A DNA stretch of 64,000 bases from JASGJS01 sp047601185 (GCA_047601185.1 JASGJS010000001.1:310001-374000); one strand, 5' to 3'. Shown: positions 7,416 to 17,438, counted from the first letter of the stretch. Notes: generated by a model from the letters alone, not told the origin. Numbers and translations: made by a program.

Positions 7416-10400
7416 TTATCGCTTTTTCCGCCGCCGCTGCTTGAGATTATCCATTACCAAATAAAACACCGGTGTGACATATAAAGTGAGTAATTGAGAG
7501 AATAATAGCCCGCCGACCACGGCGATGCCCATGGGACGGCGCGCTTCGCCGCCGGAGCCCAGCCCTAACGCCAGGGGTAAGGTGGCTAAAATGGCGGTCA
7601 TGGTGGTCATCATAATGGGGCGGAAGCGGATTAAGCAGGCTTGGATAATGGAATCATACGCAGACAGCTGCATTTTGGCTTTGGCTTCTAGGGCAAAATC
7701 CACCATCATAATGCCGTTTTTCTTGACTAGCCCTACCAGCATGATAATGCCGATGAAGCTGAAGATATCGAGCTCTAAGTGGAACAGCAGCAGCATGACT
7801 AAAGCCCCAAAACTGGCAAAGGGCAGCGCGGTTAAAATGGTCAGCGGGTGGATGAAATCTTCGTAAAGAATCGCCAAGACCACATAAATCACAAAAATGG
7901 TGATCAGCAGTAACAGCGGTAATGTGCTCAAGGAAGACTTAAACAGTAAAGCAGAGCCCGCAAAGCTGCCGGTGATGTCAGCTGGTAAGGTGTCTTTGGC
8001 GAGGTCTTCGATCTGTTTGCTGACTGAGCCTAAAGAAGCGCCTAAGGCTAAATTGAAGGAGAGCATGACCGAGGGCAATTGGCCGTAGTGATTGATACTG
8101 AGTGGCCCTACTCCCGGTTTAAGCTCTACCACTGAGCTTAAAGGCACCAAGCTGCCATTGCCAGAACGCACATAAATGGCATTTAACGAGTTGACGGTTG
8201 CTTCATAGTCTGGGGTGACGTCGGCAATCACTGAGTATTCATCGGTCGCCGTATAAATGGTGCTGATTTGCTGCTGACCATAAAAATGATACAAACTGCT
8301 TTGAATTTTATCGGCTGTCACGCCTAATGCCGCTGCTCGATCATATAAGATTTTCACCGCCACTTCGGGATTGGTGATATCGAGATCGGAATTGACATCA
8401 CGCACGCCCGGTAATTTGGCGATTTTTTCTTGCAAGGCCTGCGAGGCAGTTTGCAAAGTGGATAAATCGCCCCCTTGCAGGACAAATTGATAATTGCTGC
8501 TACTGTTGGCACCTCCTACTTGTAAGGCGGGCGGATTACGCAAAAAGACTTGAATGCCGGGGAGTTTTTGTAGCTGCCGGCGTAATTGCGCTATTACTTG
8601 ATCAGCATTGGCGGTACGGTCGTGAGCAGGTTTCAAGCGGATATTTAATTGCCCACCGCTGGCACCGCTGCCGCTACGGCCTTGGCCAACAATGGAGATC
8701 AGACTTTCAACATTAGGATTGGCACGCACAATATGTGCCACGGTGTTTTGCCTTCTCACCAATTCGTCAAACGATAAACCCACGGGAACTTTGGTATCTC
8801 CCATGATAAATCCAGTATCTTCGGTGGGGATGAAACCTTTCGGCACAATCATAAAGAGTCCGACTGTCAGTACCAATACCACAGCGGTCATGATGAGGAT
8901 GCCGGTGCGACGCTGTAAGGACCAGCGCAAGGTTTCCTCGTACACAGTTTTGAGCCAAGCGAAAAAGCGTTCAAACCAGGGGAATAAGGAATCCTGGTGA
9001 GCGGGTTCAGATACCGATTTGGGCTTGTGGAGCAGCCGAGAACACAACATGGGGGTTAGCGTCAGCGAGATAACGCCTGACAGCAGAATGGAGATCCCCA
9101 CCACCATCGCGAACTCATGAAACAAGCGCCCCATCAATCCGCCCATAAACAGAATGGGGATGAAGACCGCGACCAGAGATAACGTCATCGAAATCACAGT
9201 AAAGAAGATTTCCTGGCTGCCTAAAATGGCCGCTTGTAAACGATCATAGCCTTGCTCAATATACCGGACGATATTTTCTAACACGACGATAGCATCATCG
9301 ACAATAAATCCCACCGCCAGCACCAATCCCATCAACGACAGCGTATCTAAACCATAGCCATACACAGACATCACCGCAAACGTGCCCATTAACGAAACCG
9401 GCAGGGCTAAAATGGCAATCAAGGTCGGCGCAAAACGTCCTAAGAATAGCAGAATCACTAAAGCCACTAAGATGATAGCCAACACTAAGGTGAATTTCAT
9501 TTCGGCTAAAGCCGCTTTAATGAAGATGGCGCGGTCGTAGACGACATTTAAAGCGATTCCGCCGGGCAGCTTATCTTGTAAGGTGGGGAGTAACTGATAA
9601 ATGCCTTGAGCAACAGCAACAGTGTTGGTACCAGGTTGGCGTTGTACCGCTAAAATAATGGCACGATGTTGGTTATACCAGGCGGCTGCTTGCTCATTCG
9701 CCACACTATTTTCTGCGTAGCCGACATCTTGTAACCGCACCGGCGCTCCGCCCACAAACCCCACAATCGCTTGGTTAAAGGCCATGGCATTGGTAAACGG
9801 GCTTTGGGTTTTAACCGAATAACTGCGGCTGGGGGTATTTAAGGTCCCGGCAGGTTGATTGGTGTTGGCTGCTTGCAGGGCGGCAATCACGTCGTCGCTG
9901 CTTAAGTTGCGGGTGGCTAACGCACTGGGATTGAGGTGGATTCTGACGGCAAATTGTTGACTCCCAAACACTTGCACTTGCGCTACGCCAGAGACCATCG
10001 ATAAACGTTGAGCGATATAGGTTTCGGCGTATTCATCTAATTTTGTTAACGGTAGGTTGTCGCCTGTCAAGGCAATATAGAGAATGGGGGCTGCGGCAGG
10101 ATTCACTTTGCGTAACGTGGGGGGATTCGGCATGTTGCTGGGCAATGAGCGGCTGCTTTCGGCTAAAGCGGTTTGCACGTCTTGCGCGGCGGAATCAATG
10201 TCACGGTCTAAACTGAATTGCAGGGTGATGGTGGTTTGCCCGGCTGAGTTGACGGAGGTCATGGAATCTAACCCGGCAATGGCACTAAATTGTTTTTCTA
10301 GGGGCGTCGCCACCGCATTGGCCATGGTTTCTGGATCGGCACCTGGCAATTTGGCCATGACCATAATGGTGGCGAAATCCACTTCAGGTAATTCGCTGAC

Positions 10401-10499
10401 GGGTAAGGCTCGATACGCAAACCAGCCAAACACCATTAATGCTATGGTGAGCACTAAGGTGGCTATGGGTCTTTCAATAAAAATACGAGAAGGATTCAT
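7416..10499 (-). CDS. RND multidrug efflux pump, inner-membrane transporter (MdtB/MdtC/AcrB family)
   Basis: The 1027-residue proton-driven pump has the full RND layout: twelve membrane helices and two large periplasmic loops. It starts MNPSRIFIERPIATLVLT, and helix 4 carries the essential Asp pair in VGFIVDDAIVVLENI. The N-terminal half (LPVSELPEVDFATIMV) is closest to the MdtB/MdtC branch. Length is normal. It is last in a minus-strand operon after the adaptor and TolC genes, separated from the adaptor by a 186-base gap that holds a long inverted repeat. Confidence 0.95.
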   Translation of the reverse strand: MNPSRIFIERPIATLVLTIALMVFGWFAYRALPVSELPEVDFATIMVMAKLPGADPETMANAVATPLEKQFSAIAGLDSMTSVNSAGQTTITLQFSLDRDIDSAAQDVQTALAESSRSLPSNMPNPPTLRKVNPAAAPILYIALTGDNLPLTKLDEYAETYIAQRLSMVSGVAQVQVFGSQQFAVRIHLNPSALATRNLSSDDVIAALQAANTNQPAGTLNTPSRSYSVKTQSPFTNAMAFNQAIVGFVGGAPVRLQDVGYAENSVANEQAAAWYNQHRAIILAVQRQPGTNTVAVAQGIYQLLPTLQDKLPGGIALNVVYDRAIFIKAALAEMKFTLVLAIILVALVILLFLGRFAPTLIAILALPVSLMGTFAVMSVYGYGLDTLSLMGLVLAVGFIVDDAIVVLENIVRYIEQGYDRLQAAILGSQEIFFTVISMTLSLVAVFIPILFMGGLMGRLFHEFAMVVGISILLSGVISLTLTPMLCSRLLHKPKSVSEPAHQDSLFPWFERFFAWLKTVYEETLRWSLQRRTGILIMTAVVLVLTVGLFMIVPKGFIPTEDTGFIMGDTKVPVGLSFDELVRRQNTVAHIVRANPNVESLISIVGQGRSGSGASGGQLNIRLKPAHDRTANADQVIAQLRRQLQKLPGIQVFLRNPPALQVGGANSSSNYQFVLQGGDLSTLQTASQALQEKIAKLPGVRDVNSDLDITNPEVAVKILYDRAAALGVTADKIQSSLYHFYGQQQISTIYTATDEYSVIADVTPDYEATVNSLNAIYVRSGNGSLVPLSSVVELKPGVGPLSINHYGQLPSVMLSFNLALGASLGSVSKQIEDLAKDTLPADITGSFAGSALLFKSSLSTLPLLLLITIFVIYVVLAILYEDFIHPLTILTALPFASFGALVMLLLFHLELDIFSFIGIIMLVGLVKKNGIMMVDFALEAKAKMQLSAYDSIIQACLIRFRPIMMTTMTAILATLPLALGLGSGGEARRPMGIAVVGGLLFSQLLTLYVTPVFYLVMDNLKQRRRKKR

Positions 10500-10533
10500 A
10501 AATTTAACGCAATTGATTGAGTGCCATACATCC

Positions 10534-10651
10534 GGCTGCTGGTATTGGGGGACTAGTATTTAAGACACGCCGTGAATACGTCCCTGTAGGCTTCGCTTTT
10601 TCTTCCATGAAAAAGAGAGTCTTAAATACTAGTCCCCCAATACCAGCAGCC
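10534..10651. repeat. Family D: perfect 33-bp inverted repeat around a 52-bp spacer
   Basis: The arm starting GGCTGCTGGTATTGGGGGAC at 10534-10566 is repeated as an exact reverse complement at 10619-10651. The spacer contains GTGAATACGTCCCTGTAGG, and AAAAAGCGAAGCC-like text. It lies between the RND adaptor gene and the pump gene of one operon, so the transcript would carry a very stable stem-loop that could reduce pump expression relative to adaptor and channel. Confidence 0.85.
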
Positions 10652-10685
10652 TTACTTGGGTGCTTGCTCTGAGTAAATGCTTTCG

Positions 10686-11804
10686 TTATTGTATTGTCAC
10701 CGTCGTACCTTCTGTTAATCCCGGCGGAATTTCAGTGATCACCACACTTTTTATATCTAACCCTTGGCTAATCACAGCATCTTGATTAAGTTGCCGCTCT
10801 ACGGTAATGGGTTGAATGACTGCTTTGTTCTGTTTAACGACATACACATAATTGCCCTGCTGGCCCATTTGGATGGCTTTATCGGGAATCACCAACGCAT
10901 TTTTTTCAATACTCAAAATGATTCTCACCGTCACCAATTGCCCTGGCCATAGTCTGTGGTCGACATTAGCCACTCTGGCCTTGGCTTGCACGGCACCTGT
11001 CTGAGGGTCTACCGTATTGTTCAGGTAAGTCAGCTGCCCTTGCGCCAACTGCTGTTGATTTTCACCCAAGACTTCCACCATTAAAGTGTTATGGCGTTTG
11101 TATTTTAAGACATCTGACAATTTATTTTGGCTGATACTGAAGCTGACTTGCAGCGGATTCATGCGATTGATGACAACGAGGGGCGTGACGTTGGCGGTGA
11201 TGGAATCTCCCGGATGGACATTGACAGTCCCTGACTTCCCCGTAATCGGCGCGCGAATCTGAGTATACCCTAATTGAATATTGGCTTGCTCGACTAGGGC
11301 TTGGTCAGCAGCAATAACTGCTTTTTGGGCTTCTGCTGCGGCAACCGCTTCATCGGCTTGTTGTCGCGTCACATATTCCAATTTTGCCAAGGCTTGATAG
11401 CGCTGCGAATTGCCTTCCAATAGCGCTAGCTGCGCATTGTCACGTTGCAAATTGGCTTGAGCTTGTTTTAAGCTCACAATAAACACGGAGGGATCCAGTT
11501 CAAACAATAATTGACCTTGCTCCACCTTTTTGCCAGGTTGAAAGGCAATATTTTTTAAAATGCCGGTGATTTGGGAGACCAGCGTGACGGTTTGTTCGGC
11601 TTCTACTGTTCCCACTTCTTCTAAAGTAATCGGGATCGCTTTTAATTGCGGCTGTTCTGTTTTGACGACAAACGTTTTAGGCATTTGTCCTTTTTTCATA
11701 TGGCCAGCCGGTGCTTCCGGTTTGGTGCTTAACCAAATATAAGTCCCCAGCAGTAAGACTACAGCAATAAATAAGGCTAAACGGAATGGAATTTTAACAC
11801 GCAT
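10686..11804 (-). CDS. RND efflux periplasmic adaptor (MdtA/AcrA type)
   Basis: The 372-residue membrane fusion protein bridges the RND pump and TolC. It has one N-terminal membrane anchor (about residues 8-25), a lipoyl half at VSQITGILKNIAFQPGKKVE, a short alpha-hairpin with repeated Ala/Gln (about 110-165), the second half YTQIRAPITGKSGTVNVHPG, then beta-barrel and membrane-proximal domains. The length fits MdtA. It overlaps the upstream TolC gene by 11 bases. Confidence 0.94.
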   Translation of the reverse strand: MRVKIPFRLALFIAVVLLLGTYIWLSTKPEAPAGHMKKGQMPKTFVVKTEQPQLKAIPITLEEVGTVEAEQTVTLVSQITGILKNIAFQPGKKVEQGQLLFELDPSVFIVSLKQAQANLQRDNAQLALLEGNSQRYQALAKLEYVTRQQADEAVAAAEAQKAVIAADQALVEQANIQLGYTQIRAPITGKSGTVNVHPGDSITANVTPLVVINRMNPLQVSFSISQNKLSDVLKYKRHNTLMVEVLGENQQQLAQGQLTYLNNTVDPQTGAVQAKARVANVDHRLWPGQLVTVRIILSIEKNALVIPDKAIQMGQQGNYVYVVKQNKAVIQPITVERQLNQDAVISQGLDIKSVVITEIPPGLTEGTTVTIQ

Positions 11805-13191
11805 ACAAAGTTCCTAGTGCTTTCGCTAATTCTGCTAAGGCAATATACCAGTTTAATCGCGCTTGAATACTCTCAACCCGGGCATTGGCTAAGGAGGATT
11901 GCGTGGTTAAAACCGATAAGATATCTCCCACTCCCGCTTTAAATTGACCCAAGGACTGGTTGCTCGCTTGCAAACTGCTCTTATAAAAGACCGCGGTGGT
12001 TTCAATATTGGCAGCGGCGGTTTGCAAAGCGTAATAGGCTTGCCAAACATCTAATTGTACTTGTTGTAATAATTGATCACGACTGGCTTGTTGCGCTAAC
12101 AGATTAGCCTGAGCGGCTCGTACTTGATAGGTATGGGAAAATCCCGTAAACAGCGGGAAGCTTAAGCTGACATTGACGCTGGTGGCGGTGACAGTGCCCG
12201 TATCAGAAGTTTGCGGATACACACTCGCGCCGACTTGCAATTGCGGGCGAGTGGCGGCTCGGGTGGCCGCTAATGTCGCTTGGGCTGAGCGCACGCTAGC
12301 TTCTTGGGCTAATAAATCCGGGCGGCGCTGAATGGCAGTCGCCAATAATTGACCCATATGTTGCTTAAGCGCTGGCGTACTAGGTTTTTGGGTCAGTGGA
12401 ACTAAACTAAATGACGCATCTGGAGGCACTCCCATTAATACGGCTAGAGCGCCCTTCGCCACTTTGTAGTTACTTTGCGCTTGCTGAACATTTAATTGGG
12501 ATTGCGCTTTGGAAGCCTGTGCTTGATAGACGTCGCCAATTGTCGCTAACCCTTGCTGACGTAATGCTTGTGACGCCTGTAGACTGGTATTGGCTTCCAA
12601 CAGACTTTCTTGGTTAGCCGCTAACAACGCTTGCTCCCCCAATACTTCATAATAAGACTGTTCAACATCAACTATCAATTGTTGGATGGCATTGTTTTGA
12701 CTGAGATTGGCGGCGATTAACGCATATTTGGCAGCTTTGACCGTATTAGCACGGTTGCCAAAATCTAATAATAAAAAACTGATGCTCGCATTAGGACCGA
12801 ACGTATTATTGGAGTTGGAATTGTCGGTAAACAGGGTTGCGCCATACTGATCAGCAACCCCCACGGTGACTTGTGGAAAATAAGCACTTTTGGCCTCCCC
12901 GACATTGGCCGCTGCGATTTTGGCTTGCGCCCAGGCGAATCGGGTAGTGGGGTTTTGACTTAACGCAAAATCGGTGACTTCTGCCAACGTTAACGGGTGA
13001 CACGGTAATGCTTGGAGATGCTGGCTAATCTGGTGGGTGTCGACGGTTAATCCCGCCGTTGACCCAGTCCAATAGAGTTGTGGACCGGGCGTGGTTAACG
13101 CCTCAGTGCGAAATGGATCCAAAGCAGGATAGGCAACCGTTGTATAACCGATCACCATACCCCACAACATCCATCCACGGCATTTTGGCAT
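11794..13191 (-). CDS. TolC-family outer-membrane efflux channel
   Basis: The 465-residue protein has two repeated OEP domains (coiled-coil hairpins of Gln/Ala-rich helices, about residues 70-255 and 280-460) that trimerise into an outer-membrane barrel and periplasmic tunnel. The first 20 residues form a hydrophobic export signal without an obvious lipobox. It is preceded by the BON lipoprotein gene (2-base gap) and followed by the adaptor gene (overlap). Confidence 0.92.
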   Translation of the reverse strand: MPKCRGWMLWGMVIGYTTVAYPALDPFRTEALTTPGPQLYWTGSTAGLTVDTHQISQHLQALPCHPLTLAEVTDFALSQNPTTRFAWAQAKIAAANVGEAKSAYFPQVTVGVADQYGATLFTDNSNSNNTFGPNASISFLLLDFGNRANTVKAAKYALIAANLSQNNAIQQLIVDVEQSYYEVLGEQALLAANQESLLEANTSLQASQALRQQGLATIGDVYQAQASKAQSQLNVQQAQSNYKVAKGALAVLMGVPPDASFSLVPLTQKPSTPALKQHMGQLLATAIQRRPDLLAQEASVRSAQATLAATRAATRPQLQVGASVYPQTSDTGTVTATSVNVSLSFPLFTGFSHTYQVRAAQANLLAQQASRDQLLQQVQLDVWQAYYALQTAAANIETTAVFYKSSLQASNQSLGQFKAGVGDILSVLTTQSSLANARVESIQARLNWYIALAELAKALGTLYAC

Positions 13192-13193
13192 GT

Positions 13194-13547
13194 TTAGGCA
13201 GTAACTCTCAAATTGGTTACATTAACAGCTCTGACGCCATCGGTATGGCTGGCAATGGTAATCGCCAATTTACGCATCTGCGCATTAGGCACCGTGCCGG
13301 TTAAAGTGACAATCCCATTATTCGTGGCAACGCTGATGTTATACGATTTTAAGTTCACATCCGCCAAAAATTTTGCTTTGACTTTGCTGGTGATCACCGA
13401 GTCTTTGGAATACTGGCTGAGGGTATCTTTATTTTGCGCTGCGGTATAACCTCCAGCAGCACCGCCACTGATCAAAGCCGCTGCACAGCCTGTTAATAAT
13501 GTGACGCAGCTGATAAATGCAAATAACAATCCCAAATATTTTTTCAT
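13194..13547 (-). CDS. BON-domain lipoprotein
   Basis: From the ATG at 13547 the product is 117 residues with a lipoprotein signal ending VTLLTGCAAAL, a Gly/Ala stretch, and one BON domain (DSVITSKVKAKFLADVNLKS to VRAVNVTNLRV) of the OsmY/DolP type that binds phospholipid or stabilises the envelope. The start at 13547 (MKKYLGLLF) is preferred over the in-frame ATG 21 bases upstream because it gives a standard signal peptide and places GAGGA about 14 bases upstream. It heads the efflux operon. Confidence 0.88.
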   Translation of the reverse strand: MKKYLGLLFAFISCVTLLTGCAAALISGGAAGGYTAAQNKDTLSQYSKDSVITSKVKAKFLADVNLKSYNISVATNNGIVTLTGTVPNAQMRKLAITIASHTDGVRAVNVTNLRVTA

Positions 13548-13601
13548 AGGTTTGAATCCTCTCCTCATTAAGTTCAGATAAATTATAACGTTATTAAGGG
13601 A

Positions 13602-14549
13602 TCATTCCAACACGATTTCTGCCAGCGCAGCGATATGACTTTGCTGAGCATTTAAGGCTGGAATGTAATTAAATATTTGTCCGCCTGCTTGAACATATAG
13701 CGTTTTGGCTCTGACGGCAATTTCTTCTAACGTTTCCAAACAATCTGTGGCAAAACCCGGACAAATGACATCGACACTCTTTACCCCTGCTCGCGCTAAT
13801 GCAGATAGTTTAGTATAACAGTAAGGTTTTAGCCATGCCTGCCAACCAAAGCGAGACTGAAATACTACGGACCAACGTTCTTTAGGATAATGAATTTTTT
13901 CCGCGATGAATGTGGCCGTTTCGTGACAAAGGGTATAGTAAGGGTCGCCTTGGGCAATCGATCGTTCTGGAAGTCCATGAAAAGAAAACACTAAATGTTC
14001 GGCGGGAGCAGTCTGTTCCCACTGCCGCCGTAAGCTTTCCACCAAAGCCGCAATATAAGCAGGATGGGTGGCGTATTGATTGATCAATTTAAGCGTGGGA
14101 AGTGCTGGCCAGGTTTTTAAGGTTTCCATCACTGCGGCAAAAGTAGAGGCAGTGGTCGCGGTCGAATATTGGGGGTATAAAGGCAACACCATGATTTTTT
14201 CACAGTGCCGCAATTCGGCTAAAGCGGAGGCGATAGAAGGTTCGCCATACCGCATTCCCAAAGCTACCGTGATATTTTGTCCTGATAAATGCTGTTGCAA
14301 CGCTTGCTGTTGTTGGCGGGAGATCGCTAATAATGGGGAGCCGGAGATTGTCCAGATGGTTTGATATAATTTGGCGGAACGAGGGGCTCTGATCGGTAAT
14401 ACGATGCCTTCCAATATCGGTCGCCATAGCCATTGCGGCAAGCTGACCACTTTAGGATCACGCAAAAATTGTCTTAAATACCGACGTACAGCGCGTGTGG
14501 TAGGCTGGGCAGGCGTACCTAAGTTAGTGAGTAAAATACCTGTTTGCAT
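13602..14549 (-). CDS. hemH: Ferrochelatase
   Basis: Inserts ferrous iron into protoporphyrin IX, the last step of haem synthesis, at the inner membrane face. The 315-residue protein starts TGILLTNLGTPAQPTTRAVR and has GMRYGEPSI and the catalytic-His motif SFHGLPERSI, with the C-terminal CPGFATDCLETLEEI. Length is normal for a gammaproteobacterial enzyme. It overlaps ubiH by one base. No Fe-S cluster cysteines are seen at the C-terminus. Confidence 0.96.
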   Translation of the reverse strand: MQTGILLTNLGTPAQPTTRAVRRYLRQFLRDPKVVSLPQWLWRPILEGIVLPIRAPRSAKLYQTIWTISGSPLLAISRQQQQALQQHLSGQNITVALGMRYGEPSIASALAELRHCEKIMVLPLYPQYSTATTASTFAAVMETLKTWPALPTLKLINQYATHPAYIAALVESLRRQWEQTAPAEHLVFSFHGLPERSIAQGDPYYTLCHETATFIAEKIHYPKERWSVVFQSRFGWQAWLKPYCYTKLSALARAGVKSVDVICPGFATDCLETLEEIAVRAKTLYVQAGGQIFNYIPALNAQQSHIAALAEIVLE

Positions 14550-15736
14550 TAAACCCCTACTGCGCGTTTCATGAATTGTGATTTTAAAAATGGGATTTGA
14601 TTGGTCAGATTAAATCCTAATGCGCGCAGATGACGGATGGGTTCATATTGCATGCCAAATAATCGTTTAAAACCCGTCATCGCTGTCATCATCAGCAGAT
14701 TCTCACCTTTTCGAGCGCGCTCATAACGGCGTAATGTCAAAAGTCCACCGATGTCACGCTGATTCTGTTCAGCCTCGAGCACGTAGGCGGCCAACACTTT
14801 GGCATCCTGTAATCCCAAATTCACACCTTGCCCCGCTAAAGGATGGATCGTATGGGCCGCATCGCCAATCAAAGCAATTCGCGGTTTGACATAGTGTTTC
14901 GCTTGTTGTGCCTTTAAATCAAACGCCATCCGTTGATCTAAACATTGTAGGTGTCCTAACCGAAATTCTGTTGCGGCGCTTAACGCTAAATTGAATTGCG
15001 CATCGGAAGCTTGCAGTAATTGTTGAGCTTGGGCTGTTGGTACTGACCAGACCAAAGACACTAAATGCGGATCGGCTAAAGGCAATAAAGCCACTACCCC
15101 GTCGGTCAAAAATCGCTGCCAAGCCGTTTGTGCATGTGGAATTTGGGTTTTAAGTGTGGCCACAATTGCCTGCTGGTGATAGGCATAAGTTTGTAGAGGA
15201 AACTCCGCCTGCTGCGCAATCGTAGAGCGAGTGCCATCTGCACCGACCAGCAATTTAGCGGTTAATACCGTTTCATCTTGGAGTTTTAATGCCACTTCTG
15301 AGGCATTTTGAAAGACCGTCACAACTTGGGAGGATGCAAATAATGTCACGTGTGATCGTTGCGTTAAGTGAGAGAGCAATGCCTGGCGTAATACACTCTG
15401 CTCAATAATAAAACCTAAATTAGCCAATTGGAGTTGTTGAGCATGAAAGCTGATATGCGCGGGACTATTGGCATCCCACACTTCCATTTGTTGATAGGCG
15501 CTGGCTCTCAACGTTTGAATAGTTTCCCACACACCGAGCGTTTCAAAAATTTTTTGAGAGGCTAGATTGATCGCACTCACGCGCGCGTCATAAAGGGAAG
15601 GCAACTGCCAATCTTTAGCAATTGGTTGTTGGTCCACCAACGCAATTTTTAAAGGGCTCTCGGCTAATAAAGCTGCCAGCGTTAAACCGACAACCCCACC
15701 CCCTACAATGACAATATCAAATTCTGCTGACACCAT
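14549..15736 (-). CDS. ubiH: UbiH/UbiF/VisC-family FAD monooxygenase (ubiquinone ring hydroxylase)
   Basis: The 395-residue flavoprotein has the N-terminal dinucleotide fold DIVIVGGGVVGLTLA, the central GADGTRS motif and the C-terminal FAD-ribose motif GDAAHTIHPLAGQGVNLGLQD, which define the ubiquinone hydroxylase family. Whether it hydroxylates the C1, C5 or C6 position (UbiH, UbiI or UbiF) cannot be decided by eye, so the symbol is provisional. It lies between an M48 peptidase gene and hemH on the same strand. Confidence 0.88.
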   Translation of the reverse strand: MVSAEFDIVIVGGGVVGLTLAALLAESPLKIALVDQQPIAKDWQLPSLYDARVSAINLASQKIFETLGVWETIQTLRASAYQQMEVWDANSPAHISFHAQQLQLANLGFIIEQSVLRQALLSHLTQRSHVTLFASSQVVTVFQNASEVALKLQDETVLTAKLLVGADGTRSTIAQQAEFPLQTYAYHQQAIVATLKTQIPHAQTAWQRFLTDGVVALLPLADPHLVSLVWSVPTAQAQQLLQASDAQFNLALSAATEFRLGHLQCLDQRMAFDLKAQQAKHYVKPRIALIGDAAHTIHPLAGQGVNLGLQDAKVLAAYVLEAEQNQRDIGGLLTLRRYERARKGENLLMMTAMTGFKRLFGMQYEPIRHLRALGFNLTNQIPFLKSQFMKRAVGV

Positions 15737-15745
15737 AGCCCTGAA

Positions 15746-16795
15746 TTATTCCTGTTTTATGCCTAAAGCAGCTAAGCGTTTTTCGATACTGGGATGGGTG
15801 GAAAATAAATCGGTAAAAGAACGTGTGCCGGATAAACCCGCTTGTAAAGGATCAAAAATATAAGCCTGACGACGAATCGACTCATGGGCAGTGCCTTGAT
15901 CTGCGCCATACGTTTCGACATGTTGCTGATAATCCCCTTGAATTTTTAATAACGCGCGGGCTAATGGCTGATTGTCACGCGTTAATTCTAAACAGCCGGC
16001 ATCTGCCATATATTCACGCGTTCTGCTGAGATACAACATCAGTAGCACGGTAGTTAAGGGCAAAATCCAGCGCAATAATAGAATAATGAAGAGTAATTGA
16101 TTGCGTGAACGCCCTTCTTCAGAGCGCCCACCCCCACCAAAAATAGCCCCATAGAAAAGCAGGTCGATCATAATCAACATCAAATTACTCAAGACCGAAG
16201 CCATCAAAGTGAGTTTAATGTCCAAATGACGAATGTGGCTGAGCTCATGCGCCATCACCGCTTGGAGTTCACTGCGATCTAGTTTTTCAATTAAACCTCG
16301 GGTAATAGCTACCATCGCAGATTTTTCGCTATAACCACTGGCAAAAGCGTTCATATAGGCTGCGTCGATGAGATAAACCTTAGGCATATACCGTAATCCC
16401 GCCGCCACTTTCATTTCTTCTACCACGTGATAGAGTTGTTGCTCTTGTAAGGTTTGCGCAGTTTCTGGAGTGATTTCTCGATACTCAGTGCCTAACAGCA
16501 TCAGCTTATCGTGCATTGAATAGGTGACCCACAATGAAATCAAGGCGATGACCGTGGTCACTAAGGTGGCGCGAGGAAACAGCTGAAAAGTGCACAATGC
16601 CGTGAAAATTTGTGACAAGCTTGCCTGGGGATAATCCGACGAGTAGAGAAAAAGATCAATTAATAATCCAATCCCTAAATAAATCAAGATAAAGCAAGCA
16701 ATCACAAAACGAGTGCGGCGCTTGTTATGACGGATTAAAGTACGCCAATCAGCAGCCGCCGCTGAGTAAGGATCAACCGGTAAATGATTCGGCAT
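15746..16795 (-). CDS. HtpX-like M48 membrane metallopeptidase
   Basis: Zinc endopeptidase of the HtpX/M48B group, involved in membrane-protein quality control. From the ATG at 16795 it has 349 residues. Helices lie near 28-50 and 72-93; the zinc motif HELSH is at residues 183-187, with further helices at about 200-260 and the third-ligand Glu in SRTREYMADAGC. The start at 16795 (MPNHLPVDPY) is chosen because it sits one base after the LemA stop; the open frame extends 33 residues further, but that part overlaps lemA. LemA-M48 pairs are a recurrent arrangement. Confidence 0.9.
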   Translation of the reverse strand: MPNHLPVDPYSAAAADWRTLIRHNKRRTRFVIACFILIYLGIGLLIDLFLYSSDYPQASLSQIFTALCTFQLFPRATLVTTVIALISLWVTYSMHDKLMLLGTEYREITPETAQTLQEQQLYHVVEEMKVAAGLRYMPKVYLIDAAYMNAFASGYSEKSAMVAITRGLIEKLDRSELQAVMAHELSHIRHLDIKLTLMASVLSNLMLIMIDLLFYGAIFGGGGRSEEGRSRNQLLFIILLLRWILPLTTVLLMLYLSRTREYMADAGCLELTRDNQPLARALLKIQGDYQQHVETYGADQGTAHESIRRQAYIFDPLQAGLSGTRSFTDLFSTHPSIEKRLAALGIKQE

Positions 16796-16796
16796 A

Positions 16797-17438
16797 TTAA
16801 GAACGGTTATCGTCAGTAGAATCAGACTTAGGACTTTGTGAGGTCGTAGCGCCTGAATTTTCCAGTTTGACGGTATAATTTTCTTTGTCCGCAATTTGTT
16901 GCGGGGTCAACTGCCAATAATCAAAGTTAAAATCTAATTTAGAGCGGAACCAGCCGACAATCATCCCAGTAAAGAACGATTTTTTATCAGCATTATAACG
17001 CTCAATGCTGTCATTCAAGGCCTGTTTCGAATAAGCCAGTTTATTCTCAGTATTAACGATTTCTTCTTGCAGCTGCAAGGCATTGGTATTGGCCTTTAAA
17101 TCAGGATATTGCTCGAATACCAAATTAATCCCGCCCGCCAGTTGCGAGATTTTATTTTCAGCCGCAATACGCGTGGCCTCATCACCTTGGGCATGGGCAG
17201 TTTGTGCTTGGTTACGCAAGGCCACCACGTCCCTTAAGGTGCTCCTTTCATAGTCCATATAATTTTTAAGGACATTGATCAAGGACTCAAACACCTTAAA
17301 ACGCCGGTCTAACTGGACATCGATCTGTTTTTGATTGTTCTTAATCGCTTCGATTAAGCCGATGAGACGGTTATAGGTTGCGACCACAAAGCCGCCAATG
17401 AGTATAACTACAATCAGGATAATGAAGAAAACTTTCAT
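16797..17438 (-). CDS. LemA family protein
   Basis: The 213-residue protein has a single N-terminal membrane helix (about residues 2-23) followed by a four-helix coiled bundle. Family markers are YNRLIGLIEAIKNNQKQIDV, the LRNQAQTAHAQGD region and the KLAYSKQALNDSIERYN segment. LemA proteins are membrane-tethered with the bundle outside the cytoplasm; function is poorly known. It is translationally coupled to the M48 peptidase downstream. A possible -10 TATACT lies at 17471-17476 on this strand. Confidence 0.92.
   Translation of the reverse strand: MKVFFIILIVVILIGGFVVATYNRLIGLIEAIKNNQKQIDVQLDRRFKVFESLINVLKNYMDYERSTLRDVVALRNQAQTAHAQGDEATRIAAENKISQLAGGINLVFEQYPDLKANTNALQLQEEIVNTENKLAYSKQALNDSIERYNADKKSFFTGMIVGWFRSKLDFNFDYWQLTPQQIADKENYTVKLENSGATTSQSPKSDSTDDNRS

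Noticed and set aside
10084..10563. 159-residue + strand ORF antisense to the RND pump
   Set aside because: It is a shadow of the pump gene, whose frame is unbroken and well conserved.
16796..16894. Longer N-terminus for the M48 peptidase
   Set aside because: It would overlap lemA by about 100 bases in another frame; the ATG one base after the lemA stop gives the normal family start.
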